DNA from: Rhodococcus marinonascens NBRC 14363
Lineage (GTDB): Bacteria; Actinomycetota; Actinomycetes; Mycobacteriales; Mycobacteriaceae
DNA length: 64,000 nt
Assembly (NCBI RefSeq): GCF_001894885.1
Contig: NZ_BCXB01000004.1
Span: 1-64,000, forward strand
Reading direction: 5' to 3'
The notes under the pieces are model-generated. The model did not search any database, was not told where the DNA came from, and worked only from the letters and a program-made list of their open reading frames with translations. A program made the position numbers and the translations under genes. This document shows, in pieces, positions 1-8,695 of this stretch (position 1 is the stretch's first letter; the number at the start of each line of letters is the position of its first letter).

Positions 1-105
1 TTCGGCCGGCGATTCGACCGGGCCCGACTCTGTCGAGGCGACGAATCAGTGTGGGCTGAGCATTGGCATTCGAGACATGACGGTGTGATCCCTTAGGGTG
101 GCCAG

Positions 106-780
106 GTGCGCCTAGTGATTGCCCGATGCCGAGTCGACTACGTAGGTCGATTGACGGCACACCTGCCCTTCGCTCGTCGACTACTACTGATCAAGGCCGA
201 CGGATCCGTGAGCATCCATGCTGACGACCGCGCCTACAAGCCGTTGAACTGGATGAGCCCGCCGTGCTGGCTCGTCGAAGAGTCGACGGACGACGGCGGA
301 ACCCTGTGGCTGGTCACCAACAAAGCCGGAGAGGAACTGCGGATCACCATCGACGGGATCGAGCACGACTCGAGTCACGAACTAGGGATCGATCCAGGGC
401 TCGTCAAAGATGGCGTCGAGGCCCACCTTCAGGAATTGCTCGCCGAGCACGTTGAAACCCTCGGTAGCGGTTACACACTCGTACGGCGGGAGTACATGAC
501 CGCGATCGGGCCCGTAGATCTGCTGTGCAGGAACGCGGACGGCGCCTCTGTTGCCGTCGAGATCAAACGCCGAGGCGACATCGACGGCGTCGAGCAACTC
601 ACGCGTTATCTCGAACTGCTCAACCGGGATCCACTGCTGGGGCCGGTGAGCGGCGTCTTCGCCGCCCAGCAGATCAAGCCGCAGGCCAAGACCCTAGCTA
701 GTGATCGAGGGATTCGGTGCCTGGTGCTCGACTACGAGGCGCTGCGCGGCACCGACAGCGCCGAGTTCCGGCTCTTCTGA
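106..780 (+). CDS. nucS: Endonuclease NucS (EndoMS), mismatch-specific
   Basis: The 224-residue product matches the actinobacterial/archaeal NucS family in length and motifs. The C-terminal nuclease domain shows the PD-(D/E)XK-type residues D138 (in GPVDLL), E152 and K154 (in VEIKRR). The N-terminal half is the dimerisation and DNA-binding domain. In this family the enzyme cuts both strands at mismatches and replaces MutS/MutL repair, which actinobacteria lack. Translation starts at GTG 106. A small gene follows on the same strand after 16 bp. The order nucS, mce, thioredoxin matches the mycobacterial nucS region. Confidence 0.95.
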   Translation: MRLVIARCRVDYVGRLTAHLPFARRLLLIKADGSVSIHADDRAYKPLNWMSPPCWLVEESTDDGGTLWLVTNKAGEELRITIDGIEHDSSHELGIDPGLVKDGVEAHLQELLAEHVETLGSGYTLVRREYMTAIGPVDLLCRNADGASVAVEIKRRGDIDGVEQLTRYLELLNRDPLLGPVSGVFAAQQIKPQAKTLASDRGIRCLVLDYEALRGTDSAEFRLF

Positions 781-796
781 GGAATAGGCTGGATCC

Positions 797-1123
797 GTGC
801 CCCGCCGTAAACCGCAGCGGAAGAACTCGCGCCGCAGTGAGCCCCCGAAAACCTCCGAGGGCTCACTGTTCGGCAGTGCGCTGATTCGCCAGGAGTCGGG
901 TCCGGCCGGTGCCTCGGATGAGAGGTACATCGTCCGTAGTGTTCCTGGGGCGCGAGCGACCAAGTCGTACCGGTGCCCGGGCTGCGACCACGAGATTCGA
1001 CCGGGCGTGGCTCATCTCGTCGCCTGGCCTGCGGAATACGGCAGTGGTGAAGACCGTCGGCACTGGCACAGCGGGTGCTGGTCGGGACGTGGTACCCGGG
1101 GCCTGACGCGCAGGTGGTCCTAG
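797..1123 (+). CDS. Small basic protein with a possible zinc-binding site
   Basis: This is a 108-residue protein with a lysine/arginine-rich N-terminus (RRKPQRKNSRR) and a compact centre holding CPGCDHEI followed by HWHSGCW. The two Cys/His clusters could bind one zinc ion. I do not recognise an experimentally defined function; similar small proteins sit beside nucS in related actinobacteria. It starts at GTG 797, 16 bp after nucS, and is probably co-transcribed with it. Its TAG stop shares the palindrome CTAG (1120-1123) with the stop of the convergent coiled-coil gene. Confidence 0.75.
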   Translation: MPRRKPQRKNSRRSEPPKTSEGSLFGSALIRQESGPAGASDERYIVRSVPGARATKSYRCPGCDHEIRPGVAHLVAWPAEYGSGEDRRHWHSGCWSGRGTRGLTRRWS

Positions 1124-2190
1124 TTTCCGGTCCTGGCGTTTCGCTGGTCGATCGACCGGTCGCCTGAACTCCTCTCGACCGTGGACGGGTTCGTGGTGTT
1201 TGCTTCGGAGGTGTACTCCACGTTCCCGCCGCGAGCGTTACCCGAACCAGGCCCCGCGTCCGCCGAGGCCGACGTGGAACCGTTGTTCGACTGCCCGCTC
1301 GTCGAGGAATGTGACGGTGTGTCGTCGTTCTGCGCGCCGAGAAGTTCGCTTTCGCGGTTGACCGAGGCCAACATGGCGGGAACAGAATCGAGCTGGCCTC
1401 GGATTCCCAGGAGCTGAGCCAGAATCCGACCGCGGAGCACACGAAGTTCTTCTGTGAGTTCTTTCGCGTGGGTGATCTTGCGCTCCGACTGGTCGGTCGC
1501 CGTCTGCAGCCTGCGTTCCGCCTCGTGCGTGGCTTCCGAGAGACGGCGATGCGCGTTGGCCTTGCTGGTGCTCTCGAGTTCGTTGACCTCGGCGATCGCC
1601 TTCTGGCGCCGATCGGACATCGTACGGTCGAAGTCGTCTTGCACCTGCGACCGTCGCAGTTCGGCCTCGGCGGTCAGGCGATCGCGCTCGGACTGAGCCG
1701 CCGCTACGATCCGCGCGGCCTCTGTGCGGGCTTTCGTCATAGTCTGCTCGTGCTGAACCTCGAGAGAGCTCCGGCGGTCTTCGAGTTCCGCGATCAGTGA
1801 CTCGTAGTGGCCGCGGAGTTGGGCGGCTTCCTGCTCAGCGACGGAGATCGTCTCGGCCGCTTCGGTCTCAGCATTTGCGCGCACCTCGGAAGCTTCGTCG
1901 GATGCAAGACGGAGCATCCGGGAGATGCGGTCACTCATTCCCTCAGCGGTAGTCGGTGGGACGGACAGACGGTCGACGTCCTTGCGGAGATCGTCGATGT
2001 CGTCGCGCGAATCATCGAGCTGCTTGGCGAGATCCCGTGCCTGCGCCGCCGCGGCATCGCGGTCGGCAGCAGTGACGCGGAGTTCTGCGTCGAATCGCTC
2101 GAAGTAGTTGCGTACCTCGTCCCGGTCGAACCCCTTGCGCACGGTGGCGAAAGGAAGGGGGATCGAATCACGGTCCAGCTCGTTTGACAT
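1120..2190 (-). CDS. DivIVA-like coiled-coil protein
   Basis: The product has 356 residues from ATG 2190, preceded by AGGTAG; a TTG start 21 bp upstream is possible but less likely. The N-terminal segment (FATVRKGFDRDEVRNYF) is a DivIVA-type start, as in Wag31 and related polar-growth proteins. Residues of about 40-260 are strongly heptad-like and rich in A, E, R and Q, predicting a long coiled coil. The C-terminal 80 residues are low-complexity and rich in S, T, N and G. It may act as a cytoskeletal or cell-pole scaffold, but the exact role is inference. It is convergent with the gene at 797. Confidence 0.75.
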   Translation of the reverse strand: MSNELDRDSIPLPFATVRKGFDRDEVRNYFERFDAELRVTAADRDAAAAQARDLAKQLDDSRDDIDDLRKDVDRLSVPPTTAEGMSDRISRMLRLASDEASEVRANAETEAAETISVAEQEAAQLRGHYESLIAELEDRRSSLEVQHEQTMTKARTEAARIVAAAQSERDRLTAEAELRRSQVQDDFDRTMSDRRQKAIAEVNELESTSKANAHRRLSEATHEAERRLQTATDQSERKITHAKELTEELRVLRGRILAQLLGIRGQLDSVPAMLASVNRESELLGAQNDDTPSHSSTSGQSNNGSTSASADAGPGSGNARGGNVEYTSEANTTNPSTVERSSGDRSIDQRNARTGN

Positions 2191-2258
2191 GGATGCAAAT
2201 CTACCTGGCAAAAGTGGAGCGTGTCTCCATGCCTAGGGTGAGGCAGCCCGCCCCACCT

Positions 2259-2732
2259 TCACTGGGTTGCCGATGGCTCCACAAGTTCGATGAGAACGCC
2301 GCCGGCGTCCTTCGGGTGGATGAAGTTGATCCGTGAGTCGGCGGTCCCGCGGCGGGGAGCGTCGTACAGCAGCCGGACACCCCGACCACGAAGCTGAGCG
2401 GTGAGAGCGTCGATGTCCGCGACGCGGTATGCGAACTGCTGGAGTCCGGGGCCGCTGCGGCCGATGAACTTGGCGATGGTCGAGTTCTCGTTCAACGGTG
2501 CGAGCAGTTGCAGTGAGGTGCTGCCTTCAGGAGAGCCGGCAACGCTCAGCATCGCCTCGCGCACACCCTGCTCCTCGTTCACCTCCTCGTGCGTGGACAC
2601 CATGCCGAGGTGTTCGGCGTACCACGAGACGGCGACGTCGAGGTCGGGCACGGCAATGCCCACGTGGTCTATGGCGATCACAAGGTCCGAACACAGGGGC
2701 GGCGGAATCTGAGCCGCGGAGGACTGGGTCAT
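2259..2732 (-). CDS. mce: Methylmalonyl-CoA epimerase
   Basis: This 157-residue glyoxalase/VOC-fold protein has the family's paired beta-alpha-beta-beta-beta modules. DHVGIAVPDLD near the start carries the first metal-binding His, and GGVLIELVEP near the end carries the metal-binding Glu. The enzyme interconverts (R)- and (S)-methylmalonyl-CoA in propionyl-CoA and odd-chain fatty acid use. I chose ATG 2732 because the frame stays open far upstream, but the extension would overlap the membrane-protein gene on the other strand. The M. tuberculosis counterpart (Rv1322A) lies in the same place beside nucS. Confidence 0.9.
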   Translation of the reverse strand: MTQSSAAQIPPPLCSDLVIAIDHVGIAVPDLDVAVSWYAEHLGMVSTHEEVNEEQGVREAMLSVAGSPEGSTSLQLLAPLNENSTIAKFIGRSGPGLQQFAYRVADIDALTAQLRGRGVRLLYDAPRRGTADSRINFIHPKDAGGVLIELVEPSATQ

Positions 2733-2898
2733 GCTTCTGACGCTAGTGCTATCGTTTCGATAAATCTCATCAGGATGTGACTTCGGCCGCTCCACGCTCT
2801 CCGGGCGCAGTACTGCCACCGGAGAAGTACCGCACCCGGAGAAGTAGCGTGTGGCGTATAGCACTCTAGTGAGGACTGTCTGCGGACGGTCGGGCACA

Positions 2899-3312
2899 AT
2901 GGCTGCCATGGCGAACGCTTTTGATCTCGGTACCACGGCCAAGCGCTTCCGATTTGTCGCGATTCTGGAAGCATTCACCTGGCTGGGCCTTCTCGTCGGC
3001 ATGGCCTTCAAGTACCTTCCAGCCGACGGCAACGAGATCGGTGTGAAGATCTTCGGACCCATCCATGGCTGTGTGTTCATTCTGTACGTGCTGATCGCGG
3101 TGTGGACCGCCCGCAAACTGGGCTGGAACCGGCTCACAAGCTTCTGGGCGCTCTTCGCGAGTATCCCGCCCTTCGGCACCGTCGTGTTCGAGGTCTGGGC
3201 CGCGCACAACGGCCGCATGGCAGAGCTTTCGGAGCCGCGCACCGAGAAGAGCGAACCCGTAGCGGTGTTGGTTGTCGCTGAGGGTGAGGCCGATGACGTT
3301 GACTTCGTCTGA
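2899..3312 (+). CDS. DUF3817 membrane protein
   Basis: The protein has about 137 residues and three hydrophobic segments: FRFVAILEAFTWLGLLVGMAF, a central helix after the conserved PIHG, and SFWALFASIPPFGTVVFEVW. This pattern is that of DUF3817 integral membrane proteins, whose function is unknown. The frame is open from 2851; ATG 2899 or ATG 2908 is the likely start. The C-terminal tail is acidic and probably cytoplasmic. A second member of the same family lies at 29378-29743. Confidence 0.8.
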   Translation: MAAMANAFDLGTTAKRFRFVAILEAFTWLGLLVGMAFKYLPADGNEIGVKIFGPIHGCVFILYVLIAVWTARKLGWNRLTSFWALFASIPPFGTVVFEVWAAHNGRMAELSEPRTEKSEPVAVLVVAEGEADDVDFV

Positions 3313-3397
3313 AGACCTGTACCGAAGCTAGCCCTACTGCGCCCGATTGTCCGGCCCGCAATCCGGTGCGCGCGCGAATCGTGACAAACTGGTGAGC

Positions 3398-4372
3398 GTG
3401 ACTCGACCAGGTTCTCGTCCCTCAGCGCGTTCCTCCTCAGTGGCCGCAGCCATGACCGGGGCAGTTGACCTCTCCGTACTCAAGGAGCGCGCGACCACCC
3501 CGCCACCGCCACCGCCTCCGGCACCCACCGGCGAGGGTGCCGCGCCGGCTACCCCGGACGGCACCGGGCTCCCTGTGGTCATCGAGGTCACCGAGGCGAC
3601 GTTCGAAGCCGAGGTCCTCGTCCGCTCCCAGCAGATCCCTGTCGTTGTAGACCTCTGGGCCACCTGGTGCGAGCCGTGCAAGCAACTCTCGCCACTGCTC
3701 GAGAAGTTGGCGCTCGAGGCGGGCGGCACCTGGGTGCTCGCGAAAGTCGACGTGGACGCCAACCCGCGAATCGCGCAGGCATTCGGCGTCCAGTCCGTTC
3801 CGACTGTGGTCGCGATCGCCGCTGGACAACCTCTCGCCGACTTCCAGGGCGCACAACCCGAGCCGCAGTTGCGTCAGTGGCTTGCCGCGGTCCAGCAGGC
3901 AGTCGCCGGGAAGTTGTCCGGGCCGCCGGTCGGTGCGGGCGATCCGGACGAACCCGAGCCCGAAGACCCGCGTTTCGTGGCTGCCGAGGCCGCACTCGAC
4001 GGCGGCGACTTGGCCGGTGCGGAGGCCGAGTTCCAAAAGATCCTCGACGAGGAGCCCACCAATGCGGAAGCGCTGGGTGCGATCCGCCAGGTGCGTTTCC
4101 TCGCCCGCGTGCAGTCCATCGATCCCGGCGCCGTTGGCGCTGCGGACGCTGCCCCGGAAGATCTCGAGGCACAACTGCGCGCGGCCGACGTCGAGGTCTA
4201 CTCGCAGGCCCCCGATGCGGCCTTCACCCGGCTCATCGCCTTTGTCGCTCGCAGCGCCGGAGACGACAAGACCCTAGTACGGACTCGTCTGCTGGACCTG
4301 TTCGACCTGTTCGATCCCGCCGAACCCGTCGTCATGACTGCACGCCGGAAGCTGGCCGCGGCGCTGTACTGA
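3398..4372 (+). CDS. Thioredoxin-domain/TPR protein (YbbN-like co-chaperone)
   Basis: The product is 324 residues from GTG 3398; the frame extends upstream to a TTG at 3347, but related mycobacterial proteins (Rv1324) begin close to the chosen codon. A proline-rich linker (PPPPPPPAPTG) precedes a thioredoxin fold whose active site reads WATWCEPCKQ. The C-terminal half (about 190-324) is helical, with TPR-like repeats (AEAALDGGDLAGAEAEF...). This is the CnoX/YbbN layout of thioredoxin plus TPR, whose members act as redox-linked holdases. Partner and substrate are not shown by the sequence. Confidence 0.88.
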   Translation: MTRPGSRPSARSSSVAAAMTGAVDLSVLKERATTPPPPPPPAPTGEGAAPATPDGTGLPVVIEVTEATFEAEVLVRSQQIPVVVDLWATWCEPCKQLSPLLEKLALEAGGTWVLAKVDVDANPRIAQAFGVQSVPTVVAIAAGQPLADFQGAQPEPQLRQWLAAVQQAVAGKLSGPPVGAGDPDEPEPEDPRFVAAEAALDGGDLAGAEAEFQKILDEEPTNAEALGAIRQVRFLARVQSIDPGAVGAADAAPEDLEAQLRAADVEVYSQAPDAAFTRLIAFVARSAGDDKTLVRTRLLDLFDLFDPAEPVVMTARRKLAAALY

Positions 4373-4386
4373 GGCGGAACCGGGGC

Positions 4387-5706
4387 TCAGGGGCAAGTCT
4401 GCACGCGCTCCACTCGTCCGACGAGGAAGATGTATGAGGCGATTCCGAGTGCGGTTACCACTGTCATGTACACGAATCCGGGCGCGAAACTCTCGTCGGT
4501 GACGAGCAGACCGATGACGATGGGCGTCGCGATCGACGACAGATTGCCGATGAAGTTGAACATTCCACCGGTAAGCCCGAGCAGTCGTTCCGGTGCGAGT
4601 GCCGACACCAGCGACCAGGTGATCGACGCGAGTCCGTTGCCGAAGAACGCGATGGACAGGAACACGATCACCATCGTCGTCGAGTCGGTGAAGTTTGCGC
4701 CGATCATGGCGACCGTCAGCAACAGTCCTACGATGATCGGACCTTTGCGAGCGACTCCCAGTGATACCCCGTGCCGAAGCAGGAAGTCGGAGAACACTCC
4801 CGAGAACAGCACGCCGACAAGTGCCGCGATGAATGGCAGCGAGGCCAGGAATCCGGACTCGATGTAGTCCATTCCCCGGTAGTCGACGAGGTACGTCGGG
4901 AACCAAGTGAGGAAAAACCACAGCGTCGATGTAAGGCAGAACTGCCCCAGATAGATCCCCCACAGCTTGCGCCTGCCGAGTACGGTGGCGACATCGCTCC
5001 GGGTCACGGCCGGGCGTTGGGGTTGCTGCTTCTGCTCGAGGTCCACGAGTCCGCCACCCTCGCGGATCAGTTCGATCTCGGCCTCGTTGGCCCGCGAGTC
5101 GGTCGGTTCGCGATAGAAGGCGTACCAGGCGACACCCCAAACCATCCCGATCACACCGGTCACGATGAATACCCAGTGCCAGGACAGAACGGACTGCAGC
5201 CAGGCCAGGAATGGAGTCAGCAGGGCCAGACCGATGAACTGCCCGGAGGTATAGAAGCCGATCACCGTGCCACGTTCGCGCTCGGGGTACCAGGAGGTCG
5301 CGACCCGGTTGTTGATGGGATACGCAGGCGCCTCGAACACGCCGACCAGCAGTCGCAGAGCAATGAGCGCCACGAAGCCGCCGAAGATCCCCATGAAGGC
5401 GGTCGCCACCGACCACATGATGAGGCACACGGGGTAGAGCACTCGCGGGGGTATGCGGTCGACGAGCCATCCCCCCGGAATCTGCAGCGCCGCATACGTC
5501 CAGCCGAAGGCGGACAGCAGCAGTCCCTGCTGGGCCGTGGAGAGATCCATTTCGTCGGTGATCGCGGGCAACGCGATCGATAGATTGGCCCGGTCCATGT
5601 AGTTGATCACCACGGTCACGAACAGCATCACTGCGATAAGTACTCGCGCCTTCGACGCCTGCGCGGCGACCGGGCTGGACCGATCGCCCTTCTGGATCTG
5701 CACCAT
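4387..5706 (-). CDS. dgoT: MFS transporter, ACS family (probable D-galactonate importer)
   Basis: This is a 439-residue major facilitator with about twelve hydrophobic segments. The signature NYMDRANLSIALPAI in TM1 is typical of the anion:cation symporter family, which contains DgoT and GudP. ATG 5706 lies 5 bp downstream of the dgoD stop, so it is the last gene of the galactonate operon. The substrate is inferred from the dehydratase, aldolase and kinase encoded upstream; glucarate or another sugar acid cannot be excluded from sequence alone. Confidence 0.85.
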   Translation of the reverse strand: MVQIQKGDRSSPVAAQASKARVLIAVMLFVTVVINYMDRANLSIALPAITDEMDLSTAQQGLLLSAFGWTYAALQIPGGWLVDRIPPRVLYPVCLIMWSVATAFMGIFGGFVALIALRLLVGVFEAPAYPINNRVATSWYPERERGTVIGFYTSGQFIGLALLTPFLAWLQSVLSWHWVFIVTGVIGMVWGVAWYAFYREPTDSRANEAEIELIREGGGLVDLEQKQQPQRPAVTRSDVATVLGRRKLWGIYLGQFCLTSTLWFFLTWFPTYLVDYRGMDYIESGFLASLPFIAALVGVLFSGVFSDFLLRHGVSLGVARKGPIIVGLLLTVAMIGANFTDSTTMVIVFLSIAFFGNGLASITWSLVSALAPERLLGLTGGMFNFIGNLSSIATPIVIGLLVTDESFAPGFVYMTVVTALGIASYIFLVGRVERVQTCP

Positions 5707-5711
5707 CGCCC

Positions 5712-6860
5712 TCACCACTCCGCGAAGGATCCATCTTGGTGACGCCACACGGGGTTACGCCAACGGTGTCCTTCGGCCGCTCGTTCGACCACGTACTCCT
5801 CGTTCACCTCGATGCCCAGTCCGGGGCCGGTCGGGATTCGGACCTGGCCGTCCGCATAGGTGAATACGGAGGGGTCGACGAGGTAGTCGAGCAGATCGTT
5901 CGAGGTGTTGTAGTGAATGCCGAGGCTCTGTTCCTGGATCGTGGCGTTGTAGCAGCCGGCGTCGATCTGCAAGCAGGTAGCCAGGGCGATCGGTCCGAGG
6001 GGGCAGTGCAGAGCGAGTGCTACGTCATAGGCCTCGGCCATGTTCGCGATTTTCCGGGACTCCGTGAGGCCGCCACAGTGTGACGGATCCGGCTGGATGA
6101 TGTCTACCGCCCCGGACGCGAGGACCGATTTGAAATCCCAACGGGAGTAAAGTCTTTCGCCCAGCGCGATCGGGATCGGCGACTGTCGCAGCACATCGAC
6201 GAAACCGTCGACGTGCTCGGAGAGGACCGGCTCCTCCACGAACATCAGCCGGAACGGTTCGAGTTCGCGCAGCAACACCTTGGCCATCGGCTTGTGTACT
6301 CGGCCATGGAAGTCGACGCCGATGCCGATGTTCGGGCCGACTGCATCCCGCACCGCCGCGACATTGGCCAGAGACTGGTCGACCTTCTCCCAGGAGTCGA
6401 GGTACTGCAGTTCCTCGGTGCCGTTCATCTTCACCGCGGTGAACCCGCGGTCGACCACCTCGCGCGCTGCTTTCGCCGTCTCCGAGGGGCGATCACCGCC
6501 GATCCAGGAATAGATCTTGATCCGGTCCCGGACGCGGCCGCCCAGAAGTTCGTACGCCGGTACGCCGAGGGCCTTGCCCTTTATGTCCCACAGTGCCTGG
6601 TCGATGCCTGCCAGTGCGCTCATGTGGATGCCACCGCCACGATAGAAACCTGATCGGTACATGACCGTCCACAGGTCTTCGATCTGGTTCGGATCCTGCC
6701 CTATCAGGTAGTCGGACAGCTCCTCGACCGCGGCGGCGACCGAGGCCGCTCGACCTTCGAGGACCGGCTCGCCCCAGCCGACCACACCGTCGTCCGTCTC
6801 GATCCGCAGGAACAGCCACCTCGGTGGCACGGTGTAGGTGGTGAGTGATTTGATCTTCAT
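5712..6860 (-). CDS. dgoD: D-galactonate dehydratase
   Basis: The protein has 382 residues, the same length as E. coli DgoD, and belongs to the enolase superfamily. It begins [20 protein letters not shown], typical of the family. Metal-binding acidic residues fall in VDFHGR, FVEEPV and ALGER, and the C-terminal catalytic His is in [11 protein letters not shown]. It dehydrates D-galactonate to 2-dehydro-3-deoxy-D-galactonate. An exact AGGAGG Shine-Dalgarno lies just upstream of ATG 6860. The gene sits between the aldolase and the transporter. Confidence 0.92.
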   Translation of the reverse strand: MKIKSLTTYTVPPRWLFLRIETDDGVVGWGEPVLEGRAASVAAAVEELSDYLIGQDPNQIEDLWTVMYRSGFYRGGGIHMSALAGIDQALWDIKGKALGVPAYELLGGRVRDRIKIYSWIGGDRPSETAKAAREVVDRGFTAVKMNGTEELQYLDSWEKVDQSLANVAAVRDAVGPNIGIGVDFHGRVHKPMAKVLLRELEPFRLMFVEEPVLSEHVDGFVDVLRQSPIPIALGERLYSRWDFKSVLASGAVDIIQPDPSHCGGLTESRKIANMAEAYDVALALHCPLGPIALATCLQIDAGCYNATIQEQSLGIHYNTSNDLLDYLVDPSVFTYADGQVRIPTGPGLGIEVNEEYVVERAAEGHRWRNPVWRHQDGSFAEW

Positions 6861-6913
6861 TGGTCCTCCTGTGCGTGGCGAAGTTGTAGGCCCCGGTGGT
6901 CGTGTGGGTCGAT

Positions 6914-7540
6914 TCAGGCGGTTTCGGCCGACCAGATGTTCATGAGGTCGAGTGCGCGGACGCGGACGGTGTCGGCACTGTCCCCGGGTCGGTACAGGCA
7001 CGTTCCGAGTCCTGCGCCTCCGGCGCCTGCGGCGGCCCAGGTGGCCAGGTTGGTTCGGTCGACGCCGCCGACGGGAAGCAATTCGACTTCTGCGGGCAGG
7101 ACGGCCTGCCACGCGTTCATCCCTGTTGGCCCGACGGAGTCGGATGGGAAGAGCTTGATGCTGCGCGCTCCCGCATCGACGGCACGAAATGCCTCGGTGG
7201 GTGTTGCTGCACCCGGATACGGACGCAGTTTTCGAGCGACGGCAGCGCCGATGACATCGGCGTCGGTGTTGGGCGAAACGATGATCCGGGACCCGGCGGC
7301 CTCGGATCGGATCACATCGTCGACACTCAGTACGGTCCCTGCGCCGACGACGCACACTTCGCCCACAGCAGTCGCCAACCGTTCGATCGATTCGAACGGT
7401 TCAGGAGAGTTCAGTGGGACCTCTATTGCAGTGAAGCCTGCCTCGACGAGGGCGGAACCGACCGCGACGATCTCCTGCGGAGTGACCCCGCGCAGAATTG
7501 CGATCAATCCGGTTTGCGTTGCAGTTGCCCTGACGCTCAT
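6914..7540 (-). CDS. dgoA: 2-dehydro-3-deoxy-6-phosphogalactonate aldolase
   Basis: This 208-residue class I aldolase belongs to the KDPG/KDPGal family. It shows GLIAILRG near the N-terminus, the catalytic Glu region [10 protein letters not shown], and the Schiff-base lysine in SIKLFPS. It splits 2-dehydro-3-deoxy-6-phosphogalactonate into pyruvate and glyceraldehyde 3-phosphate. ATG 7540 overlaps the end of dgoK by four bases, so the two are translationally coupled. The operon context favours KDPGal over the Entner-Doudoroff KDPG substrate. Confidence 0.9.
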   Translation of the reverse strand: MSVRATATQTGLIAILRGVTPQEIVAVGSALVEAGFTAIEVPLNSPEPFESIERLATAVGEVCVVGAGTVLSVDDVIRSEAAGSRIIVSPNTDADVIGAAVARKLRPYPGAATPTEAFRAVDAGARSIKLFPSDSVGPTGMNAWQAVLPAEVELLPVGGVDRTNLATWAAAGAGGAGLGTCLYRPGDSADTVRVRALDLMNIWSAETA

Positions 7541-8571
7541 GGGGTCTCTTTCTCGGCGTTCTTGTGTGGCGTCGGTCGGACCAGTCCCGCGGTGACCGCA
7601 ACGTGCCACAATCCCTGTGCCGCAGCTTCTTCGGCGACAGTCTCGGTGGCTACACCGTGAACTTGCAGGCCCTTGGCGTAACGTCTGCAAAGATCGGCAT
7701 TTCCGCACAACAGGATTCGCCCCTCGGCGGCATAGTCCGGCAGAAGATGCCGGACTTCGTCGGCAATGATCACTCCGGAGACGTAGTCGGGAAGCGAAGC
7801 CGGATCGAGCAGTCCGTCGAGCACGAGCACTCGTGCTCCGAACAGTTCTGCGAGTAATCCGCGAGACGGAACCGACGTTCCCGTGGCGAGTCCGCGCTCG
7901 AACGCGGCGTCGTTCCGCACACCAACGGTTGCCGTGCGGCCGAGGATGCCGTGCTGCATCATCAGGCCGTACATCTCGCCAGCCAACGATGTGACGAATG
8001 AGACGATCTTGTGGTTTTCGACTCGCGTCCACTTGCTGTGGGTTCCGGGGAGGACGATGGTCAGAGGGCGTTCGGTGGGGGGGCGCTCAGTCCGGGGGAG
8101 TAGGCCCAGCGCCCCGATGATCTGCGTCTCCTCGCCTCTCATGACGTCGCCGGCCACCGAGCCGTCGGCGGCGGGGGCGACGCGCAGGCCGGGTACGAGA
8201 TGCAATACCCCGCGAGGGTGGGGGACCGCGGTCAGATCTGCGGCGCCGATGGCGAGATCCGTGGGGATGGTCAGGTAGCCCGCTTCACGCCAACCTTGAG
8301 CACTGCCGACCATGCCGCAGGCGATGGCCGGGAGATCAGGATCGGCCTCGAGCCAGTCGCCGCAGGCTTCGTCGAATGCGGCTTCGTAGCCGTGGGTTCG
8401 CGATCTGGGGTCGTCGCCGGTAGCGCCGAGTAAACCGAATTCCCTTCGGCGGAAGGCCAGAATGCGGCCTCCTTCGCCGAGGAGCCAGGCACGCTGCGAC
8501 GACGTACCCCAGTCGAGGGCGACCAGACGCGGCGACGATTTGCCAGCGGTTTGCTGTTTCACCCAATCCAC
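7537..8571 (-). CDS. dgoK: 2-dehydro-3-deoxygalactonokinase
   Basis: The 344-residue product has the DgoK pattern: ALDWGTSSQRAWLL at the ATP phosphate-binding loop, ACGMVGSAQGW, LPGTHSKW and GEMYGLM. It phosphorylates 2-dehydro-3-deoxygalactonate at C6 before the aldolase step. It starts at GTG 8571 and is the first gene of the four-gene operon dgoK-dgoA-dgoD-dgoT. No dedicated regulator gene lies next to the operon. The 124-bp gap upstream holds an inverted repeat that could be the operator. Confidence 0.92.
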   Translation of the reverse strand: MDWVKQQTAGKSSPRLVALDWGTSSQRAWLLGEGGRILAFRRREFGLLGATGDDPRSRTHGYEAAFDEACGDWLEADPDLPAIACGMVGSAQGWREAGYLTIPTDLAIGAADLTAVPHPRGVLHLVPGLRVAPAADGSVAGDVMRGEETQIIGALGLLPRTERPPTERPLTIVLPGTHSKWTRVENHKIVSFVTSLAGEMYGLMMQHGILGRTATVGVRNDAAFERGLATGTSVPSRGLLAELFGARVLVLDGLLDPASLPDYVSGVIIADEVRHLLPDYAAEGRILLCGNADLCRRYAKGLQVHGVATETVAEEAAAQGLWHVAVTAGLVRPTPHKNAEKETP

Positions 8572-8605
8572 TATGTGTGAGAAATCCCATTGTGACGAAC
8601 AGCGT

Positions 8606-8630
8606 CCCGATATGTGGGATTCGTATCGGG
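8606..8630. promoter_or_regulatory. Inverted repeat, candidate operator of the dgo operon
   Basis: A perfect 7-bp inverted repeat (CCCGATA, 11-nt spacer, TATCGGG) lies about 35-60 bp upstream of the dgoK start. A wider, overlapping inverted pair AATCCCA (8583-8589) / TGGGATT (8615-8621) surrounds it. The position suits repressor control of the galactonate genes. The protein that binds is not in the neighbourhood. Confidence 0.45.
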
Positions 8631-8695
8631 AGATGTGTTAAGGACGCCTCGTGTTCGATGGTCGGCGCGATCACTGTTGGAAAGGTGGAAGAACG

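Noticed and set aside
2733-3242. N-terminal extension of the methylmalonyl-CoA epimerase frame
   Set aside because: It overlaps the DUF3817 gene on the other strand and lacks homology to the VOC fold; ATG 2732 gives the normal length.
5748-7355. Long extensions of the dgoT and dgoD frames upstream
   Set aside because: They run into neighbouring genes; the chosen starts have ribosome sites or correct operon spacing.
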